Below are positions 9,923 through 23,000 of a DNA stretch of 64,000 nt, one piece after another; position 1 is the first letter of the stretch; each line of letters starts with the position of its first letter. A program made the translations under genes and the position numbers. Source of the stretch: Phoronis australis (lineage: Eukaryota; Phoronida; Phoronidae); assembly GCA_002633005.1 (NCBI GenBank), contig NMRA01000362.1, positions 167,758 to 231,757 of the forward strand, in the 5' to 3' direction. The notes under the pieces were generated by a model. That model had not been told where the DNA came from. It did no database searches and worked only from the letters and a program-made list of their open reading frames with translations.

Positions 9923-12900
9923 AAAATTGTCGCATTCAGTACGGCATATGAGCGCTCACCAATCCACTTTGTTTGCACACATACACAATAGTCAGTACAT
10001 GTACACTGTATATTGATTTCAGTTCGTTAGTTCGCACACTAACCTCTCATGTTCTTCCAGACACTACTTTGCTTTTCTGTTTTTCGAAGAAAATATCCAC
10101 TTAATTTGAATAGTTCAAAGAGGAAGGATGACGTGTCTTTTCTTTGCTATCAAACAAAGGGCATAGAAATTGCTTTAAAAGAGTTTGATCGCGTGTCCAT
10201 TGTTTGAGGGTAAAACGAACCCTTTTACGGTCATTGATGTACATTTATCGAGATTCTCAGTTATTTTGACTGATGCATGCAAAATTTGAATTCACCGACC
10301 GGCGAAAAAATAATCAAGTACATAATACATGTAAGTTCGACACATATAATGCGCGTATTTAACTTCACCCGACGGTGTAATTTTCCTTTGGTGCATGCAA
10401 TGAAACGTACTCACTAAAGAGTCATATAGGTGTCATTGTGCTGGTCGCATACCCAAATTCACATCACGGAATGTCTAATACAGGTACATTGAACAGTACA
10501 GCAGCAATATGTGTTACTATCCTACAAAAACACAAGCAACTTTCCCAGCGTTTTATGTGTATACGCGTAAACAATTATTTTCATAAGTGGAGAAATGATT
10601 TTGGTTTCGATTTCACTTTCGGTTGATGTATAAACTTAAATCACCAGTCGTCTTTAACAATTCCTCAAAATTAACAGAGTGGGTCCCTGGGATTGCAAGG
10701 TAGAGCACAGTGTTGTGTAGTGGTGTCTGTAGTGTAGCTCAGTTGATGTTCCGGCAAAAACATGACTGCACTCAAACACACAACAATCGCGTCGGCAGCG
10801 TAATTGAACAGATAATTCGCTTTACCAGCAAACGCCTTGTTCGCCTGAATACTGCTCCATCCTTTCATTGATTTCTCAAGTACATGTCTTCAGGTATGTA
10901 CCTACAAAAATTGTCGACGATTGTGTTTTAGCCAATTAAACTTTAATCTTTCATGAATTAAATTAATGATGCTCATAACCAGTGAACTTAGATGCAGCCT
11001 AATGAATTCGAGAAAATGTCAGTCATCCGACCCCAAAACAGCAAAGTGTACTGAATAGTTTTTGCCAGTCTGAAACCTAAGAAATTGTAGCTTCGGTGGC
11101 TGTTGACTTTGTGATATGTAGATTGGTAAATGTTGCCTCACGGGGGGCAGTCACCAGAAACTAGGGTAGCCTTGTTTCAGTAAAAGATTTTATAAAGCCT
11201 GAAAAGCACAAGTACACCGGCACCGCACCTTTTCAAATAAAACCATCTAATTGTTGTCATCACTATCTTGAAATGATTTGTAGAGCGTAGTATTGAATTT
11301 TAGCTGAATTCACTTTCATGAAACAGAATCAACTCAGGCCGCGAGGACCGCCTGGTTTGTGCCGCGAGCAAAAAAATATATCTGCGTCTGAAGACGCACA
11401 AATAGAGCTCAGTCGAGGGTGGAATATATTCACTTCGAGACGGAAACAAAGTGGATGAAAGAAGACGAGTGTGAGCACACAAGCCTCAATTAAGCTGTGC
11501 ACACGTAGTGAAGTCTAGGTGCCACGTATGAATAATAGTATTACTGGGGCTAGTGATACCCGCTAGGTTCGCTGCCCCGTATTGGTGAGTCATCGATGAG
11601 TCATCACGGTATTTTCATAGAAACCGAGTTTCTTCGAAAGAGCTAACACGTACGTCTATCACTATAAAAAGGAGTCACTTTGGATATGCTACATTCTACC
11701 TGCTCGGACAATTTTAGTCCGAACCTCAAAGAATTAATTGGTGACAATGAGCCATTATTAGTGTAAATTGTTACTTGAACAGAAATTTTGTGACTCTAGT
11801 AGCTACATGTAGGTCTGGCGCTGCTAACGCAGAGGCGGTGAACGGTTCAGAAAAGGTCTTCTTAGTAAAAGGTAAGAATTTTACATCCATTGGCTCGTTT
11901 TCGATAATTGATTTGCGGTGTCAATATTGCAGTAAATCAGCCAAAGGCAACATATATTGTCAGGTTGGGCTACATGTAATTCGGGCAAAAGTTTAGTATA
12001 CTAAGTTCGGGTGATTTGTGAATACAGGAATCGAAGTTGCCACCCACTGACCCACGCCAACTTCAGTCAGCACAGTGAGGGACCTGTCTAAAATTCGATC
12101 AATATACAATTCATACACTGTAGCTCTTAACGTATCCCCATTTCTTAAGCATGTTTACTGTAGGCTAAGGCGCGTCCCTGAACTTTCGAGCCTCATATTT
12201 TTTATAACAACGAATACTCTCAACTAGATTTGCTAGTCTGGCACGATATGTAGTGCTGTATTTGCAGTATCGTGTTTTCTTCATGGGTGTACCAATCCAC
12301 GTAGGGAAAATGTGCCAGGAGTGCACTGTCAGACAGCATTTTTCATTGAATTTTTTTGCGTGTGATGACATTTCAACAATGTAAACATACGCGGAAGCAG
12401 TTCTGCGCTTAAACCTATTTCAGATGAGATACACTTCTCTTGAAAAGATGCGAAGCATGACATCGGTTGAAAATTGTGCAACGTTTGGCACGAGTGTCAG
12501 GTCGGCCCACACCAGATACGACAAGCAGTTAAATTACGTTTCTTATTTTGTTCTCAACCATGCAGTGCACGATCCAGTGTTGAAACTGTTCACACTATTA
12601 ACCGTTTCAAAAAAACAACGGAAAGATTTGTTTATTCACAAATTTGCCCACAAGCTAGTTCTTTTATCAGCATGTTCACAAATACAAACAAACCACATTC
12701 ACTTGGTCTACATACAATACCTAACTAAAAATGCCCCTCAAGCCTGCCCTGGAAGTGCGAATTGACAGCGGCCGCAGCCTAACTGTTCAGTGCCACCTTA
12801 TTGGACAAATGCATTATTGGACCCGTCACCGGCCGAGGTTTCGACCGAGAGTGTCCGAAACGGGCTCTACCCAGAGTGCCCCGGTCGAGAGCACCTTGTC

Positions 12901-13506
12901 TCAGTGCATTAAAATCTGATATGGAATTTTCTATTTGACGTCACTGGAATTTCCGGCTGTGTTTTTACAATATTTGTTTTTGGCTACAACTGTTGCCAGA
13001 TTATCCTACGAGATTTTCAAAAGTTGATGTACTTTTCTGACCAAGTGTGACATTGTTGAAAGTTTTTTCAGAGGTGCGTTCAGTAAGAAGACTTTTTCAA
13101 TTAGGCAAGATCAATCAATTCTTCTGCAGGTGTTTCTAAAATATTTCAAGCGGACCATGTGATCTCACCAGCTTTCTCCTGCACGTGACCAGCTGAGGGC
13201 GCTGTTCTGTACAGCACACAACCTCAGGTTGCATTGAGCAAGAAAAATGTAGCTGAGTGCCCGAGTCGATCCAATCCCTCAGTTCAGCACTCCAACCTCA
13301 GACACCAATCACTCGACTAGTGCCCATCATTTTGTTAGAATACATGTACAGTACGTGTATGGTAGTGGGCTCTCGAGTACAATTACGAACACTCGCCTTT
13401 CATTGGCTTGCTTTTCAGAGATCTTGTTATTTGAAGACACCCACGGTTTGCTTCCCTCATGCACGGATCTTAAATGCTTGAACACTTTTTGCTGTTGATT
13501 TACAGA

Positions 13507-16500
13507 ATGTCGACCAGCATGCCCTTGTCAGCTGTTTGTGTGAGCGGATTCAACGAAACGGTTACAGAGGAAGAACTCGAATTATTCTTCGAAAGCCCGA
13601 AAAGGACGGGCGGGCGGGATATTGTGGGGCTCAGAGTGGATAGAACATGCAATGTGGCCGTAATCGATTACGGATCGGTTGAAGGCGAGTATATTTACAA
13701 TTATAATATTGAAATCTTTTCCAACGCATTTTCGTATTCTACTACGTCTGACTTAGACTATGAAGCAAGGACTAAATCGATGTGATTTGAATGTCTGACC
13801 GGTTAGTTATACACCTCAAGTCTTGGTGAGTCATAGTAGTAGCAGCTACTACTATGTTGCAACAAATCTCGTTTTTTGAAAGGATATTTACAAATAGATG
13901 TACAATTTCAAAAAGTACAACTTTTATTTTCCTTAAAATTATGGAAGTTGATTGATTGTGTGAAAGTGCTCTAAACATTTCTCAATCATAAAGGTGTCAA
14001 TAACACACTAGTTATTTGTTTACAACACGCGCAGTCGTAGCATAGATTCAAATATGTCATTTACGCATCCAAATATGGAAGCAATCGGAACTCAAGCGTC
14101 ATTTTGCGGTAGGCCTACTGTCCTTTGCAAAAACATCTTAAGAAACTGCACATTTTGTAAATCATCAGATGAAACTAGACTAACTTGGTTCTTGGTGTAG
14201 TTGTAAAGTTGGATCTGCACAAAGTGTAGCTTATGAAACTACTGTAAAATTGGGCAGGAGGATTATTTCGAGAAATATGAATATCGATGGTGAAAGCTGT
14301 GGCCTTAGAATTGTTAAAGTAATGCCTGCCCTACAATTGCAGTTGCCAGGGCCGTCTCTGAACATCAACAACTGACCCTGAAAGGCTTCCTTCTGTCAGT
14401 CATTCAGTGCTGCCCAAATTATGAAATCAGCTCTTGTAATCCTATGCGAGTTGACGAGACTCAGGACAACGAGTCGGTAGAGAAGGAAAACCTGCAAGGA
14501 AGCGAAACATCTGACAACGCAGCCCAAAAGTTTACTATAAATGCAGATGAAGAAGGTACATACACTTACATGTAGATGTTTGGTTTAATTTCACAAGCTT
14601 CGCTTCCTTTACCTTTGCTAAAATGATGTCTTTATATACATGTACACACCAAAAAACGAGACAAAATTGAGCAAAGCTTTGGACGAAGTTTATATACAAA
14701 AAATAGAACTTTACCCATGATAAAATATAACTATCCATAATGTACACGCTTTTTAAGTCTATGAAATTTTCAGCAACTTCTGTTATGGATTGTGACGACA
14801 AAGAACACCACACAGAGCAAAGTGAAGTGAAACAGGGCAATGTGTTTGACAACAATAAGGTTTTCGTCCGAAACATCGCCGAATGTGTCACATACGATGG
14901 CTTGTTGAATTACATGGAAAGCAAATCCAAATGTGAAGTTGACAGGATATGCTTTGGAGCCCATCCCGGCAGTGCAATAATTTCCTTCAAAGAGAAACCA
15001 GGTATATTTGGTGTTACCTCGTACAAGACGAATGCTATAGTACTGGAACATAGCCAGGTGCAATAATAAAACATTGATCAACAGCACTGGTCAGCATTCA
15101 ACTTACGTGTATTTGTCTACATTGTGCATGAACAAAGTAAATCAACAAACCCAATAGATTAAGCTGTGGCACAACTCGCTTAAGGTATAATGCTGAGGGT
15201 TAGTGGAATTTGAAGCCAGATGAGTTACACTTCATTCACTGGGAAACATTGCCTCTGTTGCGCGCAAAATTCCAGTTCTAAGTTTAACAATAAGATGCTT
15301 CTGGACATTGATCATTGTAGATATCCCAACACTGCAGAGCAGGTGTACAACACGACCTCTGGAGGGTTCCACGTTAGATGTGGAGTATGTCAAAAGGTGT
15401 TCTTCTGTTCAAGTACACGACCTACCTGAGAGTTGTACACAAGACGCCCTTTGGAATTACTTTGAAACACGACGAAGTGGTGGTGACGAAGTGGAAGATG
15501 TTAGGATGTTCGAGGGTTGCTCATTTGCTGTGGTGACTTTCAAAGATCCATCAGGTCATTTTTGCTGTTATGTTCTCATTGGTTTGGATTGTACAAAATG
15601 TTTAATGCCGGACACTAAGATCTTCGTGTTTGAATCTGAATAATTATGACCAGCTTCCAATTGATTGACTCATCCCAATAACCATGAACCCAAATTTATT
15701 GTTTTAGTTGTGGACAGGGTTTTACTTAAACCCCAACATTCCATCAACTCCACGGAGTTAAAGGTGTCTTCATTCTACGAGCAGAATGGATGCAGACATC
15801 CCAAGGACGACCTCTCGAAACCTCTTCCTAGGATTTCACCTGAAGTTAGGGTCGGTCCACTTGATGAAGATGTCATGTCGTACATACTCGATCGAGACTG
15901 TGTCCGCTGCTCAATTAGCAATGACTTGGAGAAAGTTAACGCGGTGGTTTTGTGGGACTCTTGCACCAATGACACGCTGATTATTTCCTCCACTTTGAAA
16001 GCAACGTCACCCGACGTAGTTGCTCTATCCACAGATTGGAAAAACAACGTAAATGAAGCCATTGCGTCTCTCTTGGCACTGTATGATACCAAAGAGACAA
16101 TAGTTTCGACGAAAGTGTTGGGTAAGCGGTCTGGGAAGCTCGAAGTTTGTGATAACAAAGCCATTCAAATCAACGTTAACCCATGCGAAGGAAACGATGA
16201 ACAACTTCTCGTCAGAATCACAGGCCCAAAAGAATTGGTTGATAATGCTGTGAGGACTCTAGCGACTCAGACTGCAAGCCAAATAACTGAATGCGTTGAA
16301 AAAGTTAAAGAGTGTGAAACTTACTATTTAAAGGAAATTGGATTTGAAACTTTGCTGTCAGGGTGCATGGTCGATTCTACAAGTAACGAAGTGAAATTCT
16401 CGGGAAGCATGGAACACGTGACAAGAGCAAAGGCACGCTTGTACGAAGAACTGTACAGTCTCACGTCAACTAAAGTTGTTTTGTCCCCTGAATGTGTCAA

Positions 16501-19500
16501 ATTACTGTCCAAGCAGGAATGCTCAGACTACATCAGTCGTCGACTGAACGAGGCTGGGGTAAAAGCCGCTTGGCGGGTTTCAGGAAGCGATATTGAGTTG
16601 TATTCAAATAGTGAGGACCGGGTTAAAGACGCAGCAAACATGCTAACGCAAGAGCTGTGCCAAGAATCTTTGATGATACCAGCTGGTCTGAAATGTGCGT
16701 TTCAAGAGCCAGCTTGGTTCGAAATGAAAACTGAGCTGCACAACAAGTATACGAATTTGGTACAAATCGCAGAAGACAGAGACAACGGGGTACTAACCGT
16801 CACCTCTACGCGTCCTGTCCTCCACGATGTCAAGACCGCTTTCCAAGATTACATCAATCGAACTGGCTCTACTCAGACGTCGACTGAACAAAAGAGCAAA
16901 GAAGGCGAAGCCCCTAGTGAGTATAAGTAATATTAAGATGGCACGAAACGACGTGCCACTCCTTTGCTTTGAATTGGCAGACTTGGTCGGTATAAAATCC
17001 AAGAACATCACAAATAAAATTAAAGTTACATGTATATCCCAAACATACCACCGTAACTAAATTAGACTGGTACCCAAGCCAAATCTCAGGCTGATCTACG
17101 AAAATGATTGCGAACAGTTGTTATTTCATGTTTGCTCATAGTCAAAGCCAAAGTTAAACGCAGCTGAAAAAAGAAATAAAGATAGCATTAAGTCAAACAA
17201 ATCATTCTCTGTTGATTGATCTTTAATGTGCTATACAACTGAGGGAGTCTTTCTTAATGTTTTTCGTTTGCTGCATTTCACTCTCAGGCGATTGTGCTAC
17301 ACTGTATGTCCATGGGACTGTGAAGTGTTTTTTATCGATTTCAGACACGAAGTGTCTTTTTCATTAAAATCAAAGTGTCTACACTAGAGTATGCTAAAGT
17401 ATTTCTGAATATGCCATTACTGTAAAATTTGGTGTGACCAGCGATATTTCAAGGATAATAACAAAACGTCAACACACAATTAACATTTTTCAAATAATTA
17501 GTTGAAATAAAAGATAATATTCGAAGGTTTTACAAATTATTCAATGTCATTAAACAACAAATGTGTTGCAGCTTTTTGGTGATGTGTGGTAAACTACTAT
17601 AAGAAAAGTTCGCATGGCACTAATTGCGAAAATTTTGTCGTAATTTCCACGATTTGTATGACTGAAAAATGAACCTAACGAAATAACCAATACTGAACAT
17701 GAACTTAAATAAAGCATTTTAGCACGTTATGTTTGCATGTTCATCACATTTTTTTGTCATGACAACACTGTGCAAGGTGTAAACACGAAATCGTGGACAT
17801 TAAAAATCAACTTCAAAACATTCTTAACATTTGAATATTGGCTTTATAATTTCAAGCATGTCAAACTTCAGATATTTTCCCTGATTTGCGAAACGTCACA
17901 TTCACTGAATAGTCCTTATCGTCTTTGTCGTAATGAGATCTTCTTCCTTGGTGAAGGTCAACAAAGCACTGTAAAAGTGACAGGATTTGGTGCCACTACC
18001 GACCCCGAGGCCATCGAACTGTTCTTTGAAGACTTGGAGACATCTGGCGGCGGGGACATCAAGAGACTAACCTTTGATGACGTGAATGGTGTTGCAGTGA
18101 TAGAGTTCGAGGAGTCGTGTGGTAAATGACCATACACAGTAGTTTCAACTCGCTGAGATTAATTAACATACATGTGCAGCCCTAATAAGAGTTACATCTA
18201 TGTATTTAAGTATATGCGTGGTTACAAAACTGAATAAGTCGTAATGTTGTGTAATGTCCGTATTGTTTACCAAGGCTCCACTTGCTTCTTTTTTAGTTGC
18301 ACAGCGTATTCTGGAGAACAAGGCTCTAGTTTTCAACGATTGTAAACTTGTGGCAAGTCTCCACACAGAACACCAGCCTACCGATGTGAACGTGGCACTG
18401 AGGGTGACTGGATTCGATCAAAGTACAACTAACGAAATGTTGAAGTTGTTCTTTAAAAATCGGAAGAAAAGTGGCGGGTTTGATCTTAAAAGTCTGCGCG
18501 TTAATCAATGGAGAACTGCAGCTTTAGTCGTGTATGAGAGCGCTGAAGGTGAAATGTTTCGTCCACATAACATTTCAAAAATCTCTTTTCAATGTTCGAT
18601 CTACACCAAGTAGTTGTACTTACCGATTCATTTTTCGAATCACGTGATATTCATGTTCGGGGTGGCCAAAAAGTTATCCACGTTTTGCTTCTTAAAACAT
18701 TTTCAAAAAAAACAATTAACTTTACAAATCGGAACTAAACTTCTCAACCAAACAAGAAATAGAATGCTCGTTCGTTGCCATTTTTAGGTTTGTTAAAGTT
18801 TCACTAAGAGTCTATAAGCCAGCCTAAAAATCCAACTTTTGACTTGTTTCTTTCTTTGATGAGAAGAAATGTTTATGTTTCTAAAGAACTGATAGTTCGT
18901 TTTCTTGAGACCATGCTCGGCACTTAGAAAAACACGCATTGACGCTAGGGGAAGGCGGAGAGGTAAAACACGATCTGATACACTAACAAAACAACAGTCG
19001 TCTAACACTCTTCCGGTTCTTTTACATTTTAGTTGCGGAGCTTGTAGCCAGTAAACCTGAGCTAAAACTTCAAGGAAAAGTGCTTTCTGCTGAGCTGTGT
19101 TCCGCAATCGACGACATTGAAATATACGACGAAGAGTACTTGTCAATGACAGCAGTGCGCGTCACAGGGTTCCACCACACCACATCAAACGACACACTGG
19201 AGTTGTTTTTCGCCAATAAACAAAAAAGTGGAGGCGGTCAAGTTAAACTTGCGAAAGTGAATGAGCGACGTACTACAGCACTGATTGACTACGGTTGCCG
19301 ACATGGTATTTTGTTTATGGCAACTCTCTTATGTTTCACAATCACAACTCGTGAGAGGGTTACATACTTTGATTTTGTTGGGTTTTGTTTTGTTTTGTGC
19401 CCCAAACTGCTTCGAAATCGTTGACTTAAAATTATGCTGAACCCTGTTGTGATGATTTTAAGCAAGGCATGTATAATATGAACTTTGGCTTTATAGAAGT

Positions 19501-20085
19501 GAGTGATTATCTGTAATTTTGCTTAATCAGCTCAATGCAGAGGTAACCTCAATACTTCTTTAAATGTCTGTTGGTGTCACAGTCTAACACATGGGCCAGG
19601 TAGGCTAGGGTTTGAATCGCTTTAAGTACCGATACTTGATTCGGAAAACTGTCTTTGGTCCGTATAGTTTCAAGCCTGTGATTTGTATTATACTGGCAGA
19701 TATTGAGATGATTCGTATCTCCACCTTCCTTTTGAAACCTCCATGCGGATAACAGTGGTAGCTTTAATTAGAAAATTTGAACGAAACAGGTCTCGAATCA
19801 GATGTGAATAGCGTTTCATTATTGGTGTTTCGAATTTATTAGCATAAACATGTAATTGATCACCCTGACAACGATGACCTCGCATTGGTAATGTTTCACC
19901 TTACTGTTTCAGTTGCACAACGTGTTGCCGGAAGGGAAGGGTTACAATTGGATGACTCTATGCTGTCTGCTGTCTTATGTAGACCTGACGAGGACATAGA
20001 CAGCACGCCGTCAATTAGCAGAGCTGCCCTTGGACGGATAGCAAACATTGGAAATCTTTATGACATCAGAAGTGACAACGTTTTG
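13507..20085 (+). other. RRM/KH half of the giant gene (exons 1-9)
   Basis: Each RRM is encoded by two exons. The first carries beta1-alpha1-beta2-beta3, and the second starts with alpha2 (VAQR, VARA, VAEL and similar) followed by beta4. The junction is always phase 1 after a Gly, Cys or Gly-like codon in the loop after beta3. Exons 6 to 9 form a chain in which each exon ends one RRM and begins the next, as expected if the unit spread by tandem exon duplication. The 15708-16916 exon encodes a 402-residue region with repeating beta-alpha units resembling the degenerate KH domains between the RRMs and catalytic end of PARP14. Canonical GxxG loops are not obvious, so RNA contact by these KH folds is uncertain. 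Confidence 0.65.
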
Positions 20086-23000
20086 GTGAGTACAAAAATG
20101 TGGCTGTAATTTACTTAACAATTCCTACCCTGTACCTGTCTTCATTATGTCATTTTCATTATTGTAAATACTCTGGCTGTTTATTACCATCTGTTTATTT
20201 GTTTCATCTCTCTTAATCAAATTTTCATCAGATGTCGTCATTCATTTATTATCTTAGTTCTCAACCTGTTTTAGTTCTATCTTTGTTGCATGTATTTAAT
20301 TATTGATTTACTTCTTTGTTGTTTTATCTTACTGCTTGATATTTTGTTGTTGAGGGCCCTCTTGGGCTATCACTGAAAAGGCGACACTCATTTTAAATAA
20401 TACAATAAAGAAATAAATAAATAAAATGAATAAAACAGTACCAGTATTTCTAAACAATTTTACAATAAATGACCAAAGTAATCAGACCTTTGCAACTCCA
20501 CGAATTCTTTTATTAGCTATCAGCGACGTGTTAATAATTATCATGGATTATTTCCAGGATCAGTCACTGATACGAGAAGAAGTTGACAGCAGTTCAATAT
20601 GCTTAACCCAACTCAATGAGACATCTCTGGAAGAAATAGAGATGTGCGACTTACACAACCAATTGGAAAAGCTTAATGTCGACCCAGAGCTTCAGCTCAG
20701 TGTCTTGACAGAACTGTCCAATGTTAAAACAAAATCCGGAGGGCAACAACGTTCGTCTACAACTAATCTTATCTTCAAGAAAGAGAGTGTTAAAGAAGAA
20801 TATATAATTTCCCAAAACCAAGACAAAATCGACTTAGATATTATTAACTCTGTCGCTGACCAACAAATTTCAGCCACTCACGTGATTCTGGGGGTCGTTT
20901 GGGGTACACTTTGCACACTCACTCCTAAGGTGACAAAAGGTCAGAATGGTGGTCGACTTAAAGAAGAAGAAATAAAGCAACTGAGAAACATCTTGTGTCG
21001 TCAGAATAAAAATGATGCGACCAAAGGGACCATTGGGTTTTGGAAGAGTACTATTGTGAACTGCAAGTGGGATTTATTTTTGCCTTATGATGGCTCTATG
21101 GCCAATACCAGATTCCAAGGTATCAACGAAGTTATCTGTAATTTGCCACAGCTAGCTGGTGGCAAAAAAGGGGTCCCTCTTGTGTATTTGCTCATGCCTC
21201 TTGAGGAAGTTGCTGCCCTTTGCAACATGGCAGTAACCGTGCCTCCATTTTTGCCTATAGGCGCACGCACGGTCAACTTGATTTTGACCTTCCTGAAGAA
21301 TATCTCTGAAAAGCGGCTGCGTATTTTGCAAATTCAGTCTGATTTAAAAAGCTCGAAAAAATATGTAGCTGACCAAGTCCTGGTCAATACAGACTCTGTT
21401 GTCGTAAAACACCAAACAGACATGGATGCTTTCAAGAATAAACTGCGACATATGATTCTAATGATCCGTAAACAGAATGACGACACTTCATGTGTAGAAG
21501 ACTTCCTTCACGCATCTCACCAAGACTTATCCACTGAGGTTGACAAGCAAATTTCTCTTCTTGCTCAAGAATTCGAGAAGTTACAATTTATCAAATCTTC
21601 AAAAGGGAAAGGTATATTATATGTGGGCAAACATGATCAATTGACTGTTGGCGATGCACCAAAGGTTTATGTATTCTACAAGCCAGCTAAGACCAGTGCA
21701 CGAGCTCAAAAGGTCGAGCGCTTCTTCCTTCGATGTCAGTCTTCCCAATCACTGCGAAGTGCCCTTTTCAAAGTTGTTGACGAAACGATCAGGCCGGACC
21801 TTTGGAGAGGCAAAGAAGAGGCAGTTGTGGCGTTTTATCAAAAGGGTATCCAGCAGAGCAAAGACGTCTATGCAGACGAATACAAAGAATTAGAAAAATG
21901 TCTTGTCAAGTGCAAAGACAGCTCAAAGTCAACCGTGGTGGAGGAAAAGGCATATGTTAAGCTGAGATGTCCCAATGCTCTGTCAAGGTCTGGAGAGTGC
22001 TCTGGATATCCACTCACCTGGACTTGTGCCAAGTGTGATGCTATTATAGAATATGGGTTTAAAAGTAAATCTTTCTACTGCAAATGTGGCTTATCAAAAC
22101 CTTTTACTTGCCAGTTCCGGTGCAACGAATTTGAGCATGGGGTGGATTACTTATCCTTCCCAGACGATTTGCTACGTGATGAACTAGCCTCGCTGAGTGA
22201 AACAAAAGAGAAGAACATCTTGATTCTGGGTGAAACTGGCGTTGGAAAGTCGACATGGATCAACGGCATCTTCAATTATCTAACATTCCCCGACTTAAAT
22301 GCTGCTATGAAGTCAGAAGAATTGCAGTCGCTCATTCCGTCACGGTTCACGTTCACAAAAGATGGTAACTCGTGTGAGGTAAAGACCAAGGATACAAGTT
22401 CCAACGAAGTACTGGAAAGCGGCCAGTCAGCCACGCAAGGTGCGCAGTCCTACGTCTTCAAAGTAGGGGACCAGAAAATTCGCCTTATTGACACACCCGG
22501 CGTGGGCGACAGCAGAGGCATTGGCCAGGACCGGCAAAACTTTGACAACATTCTTGCTCATTTGAGCAAGTACGACGAGATTCNGGTTTATCAAAACCTT
22601 TTACTTGCCAGTTCCGGTGCAACGAATTTGAGCATGGGGTGGATTACTTATCCTTCCCAGACGATTTGCTTCGTGATGAACTAGCCTCGCTGAGTGAAAC
22701 AAAAGAGAAGAACATTTTGATTCTGGGTGAAACTGGTGTTGGAAAGTCGACATGGATCAACGGCATCTTCAATTATCTAACATTCCCCGACTTAAATGCT
22801 GCTATGAAGTCAGAAGAATTGCAGTCGCTCATTCCGTCACGGTTCACGTTCACAAAAGATGGTAACTCGTGTGAGGTAAAGACCAAGGGTACAAGTTCCA
22901 ACGAAGTACTGGAAAGCGGCCAGTCAGCCACGCAAGGTGCGCAGTCCTACGTCTTCAAAGTAGGGGACCAGAAAATTCGCCTTATTGACACACCCGGCGT

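Larger units (their letters stand above)
6449..13506. other. Gene-poor 7 kb with repeat remnants
   Basis: I recognise no intact gene. The stretch contains a LINE-type tail (7075-7170), an ATT/ACT low-complexity tract (7652-7800), a possible gag relic (8235-8495) and a cluster of AAATGTAACA inverted repeats (9841-9922). The last few hundred bases should hold the promoter and a 5' untranslated exon of the large gene, because that gene's first coding exon begins directly after an acceptor. Confidence 0.5.

Noticed and set aside
14535-15087. Minus-strand open frames over the RRM exons
   Set aside because: They are shadows of the plus-strand exons, whose phases and RRM motifs are consistent.
20426-20557. 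ATG at 20426 as the start of a separate GTPase gene
   Set aside because: The 44 codons before 20558 come from a LINE tail and intron-like sequence, and TTTCCAG at 20551-20557 is an acceptor that joins exon 9 in phase 0.
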